NCBI GenBank assembly: GCA_027489355.1
Contig: JAIXZY010000066.1
Span: forward strand, 1-64,000
Reading direction: 5' to 3'
Origin: Paracoccaceae bacterium
GTDB taxonomy: Bacteria > Pseudomonadota > Alphaproteobacteria > Rhodobacterales > Rhodobacteraceae
Length of the DNA stretch: 64,000 nt
Shown here in pieces: positions 63,716 through 64,000 of this stretch (its first letter is position 1; every line of letters begins with the position of its first letter). The translations under genes were made by a program, and so were the position numbers. The notes under the pieces were generated by a model, which was given only the letters and a program-made list of their open reading frames with translations, did not search any database and was not told the DNA's origin.

Positions 63716-64000
63716 ATGCCGCAACTGATCAAGGGATACGTGCGGCTGATCGACCGCATTTCGGATTACGTGGGCTACCTGGCGGCCTCGCTGATCTTTT
63801 TCATGGGCGCGACGCTTCTCTTCGACGCCTTCACCCGCAACGTGATCCAGATGCCCGTCCACTGGGCGATCGAGCTGACGCAGTTCACGCTGGCCGCCTA
63901 CTATTTCATGGGCGGGCCGATCACGCTGAAGAACAACGAGCACGTCCGCATGGACCTCTGGTATGCGAACCTCTCGGACCGTGGCAAGGCGAAGATGGAC
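63716..64000 (+). CDS. TRAP transporter small permease (DctQ-type), 3' end cut by window
   Basis: The frame opens at 63716 (MPQLIKGYVRLIDRISDYVGYLAASLI) and continues past the window. Two hydrophobic segments are visible (YLAASLIFFMGATLLFDAF and WAIELTQFTLAAYYFMGG) with the family features (R-N before a helix, E--Q--L). DctQ proteins are the small membrane partner of DctM in TRAP importers, which use a periplasmic binding protein and an ion gradient. The rest of the transporter must lie beyond the window. Confidence 0.82.
   Translation, partial: MPQLIKGYVRLIDRISDYVGYLAASLIFFMGATLLFDAFTRNVIQMPVHWAIELTQFTLAAYYFMGGPITLKNNEHVRMDLWYANLSDRGKAKMD

Overview
The window looks like part of a high-GC alphaproteobacterial genome, most likely a Rhodobacteraceae member close to Paracoccus. 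The reasons are the gene families present (AcnX-type hydroxyproline dehydratase, DabAB, dimethylformamidase, IolBCDJ), the GC-rich coding sequence with AGGA/GGAG ribosome sites, and many ATGA-coupled starts. No rRNA, tRNA or CRISPR array was recognised. The window is almost entirely accessory metabolism: uptake systems, each beside its own catabolic enzymes and regulator. A chromid, megaplasmid or large accessory island would fit.

Layout. 120-939 is an IS6-family insertion sequence. It abuts prophage debris up to about 1952: a truncated tail-type protein, a truncated M15 endolysin and a frameshifted Rz1-like lysis gene. 2144-12220 is a stress-type island: a second-type groES-groEL pair, a Crp/Fnr regulator broken by one stop codon, many small uncharacterised proteins, a secreted seven-repeat cysteine protein and two transglutaminase-like proteins. 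12390-16382 holds an extradiol DOPA-dioxygenase-like gene and the metQ-metN-metI methionine importer. 16383-21702 is a LysR regulator facing a RidA / amino-acid ABC transporter / DadA-like oxidase operon.

22184-34168 is the most striking part. It has a signal-peptide-less substrate-binding protein, a hybrid histidine kinase and a LuxR-type response regulator on the minus strand. Facing them is a branched-chain/amide-type ABC transporter followed by the small and large subunits of an N,N-dimethylformamidase-like enzyme. The second permease carries a C-terminal domain homologous to the enzyme's small subunit, so a transporter subunit appears fused to a hydrolase subunit. The set reads as one sense, import and hydrolyse system for formamides or related amides.

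34499-39426 holds dabB-dabA (inorganic carbon uptake) and a divergent LysR regulator. 39577-52688 contains an UgpBAEC-type ABC transporter, a LacI regulator and inositol-catabolism genes (IolE-like, two Gfo/Idh/MocA dehydrogenases, iolD, iolC, iolB, iolJ), with a perfect LacI-type operator at the divergent promoter. 52704-58560 is an amino-acid ABC transporter with AcnX and an LDH2-family reductase, matching cis-3-hydroxy-L-proline use. 58766-63693 is a glycerol-type set (kinase, two FAD proteins, DeoR regulator). The window ends inside a TRAP transporter small-permease gene.
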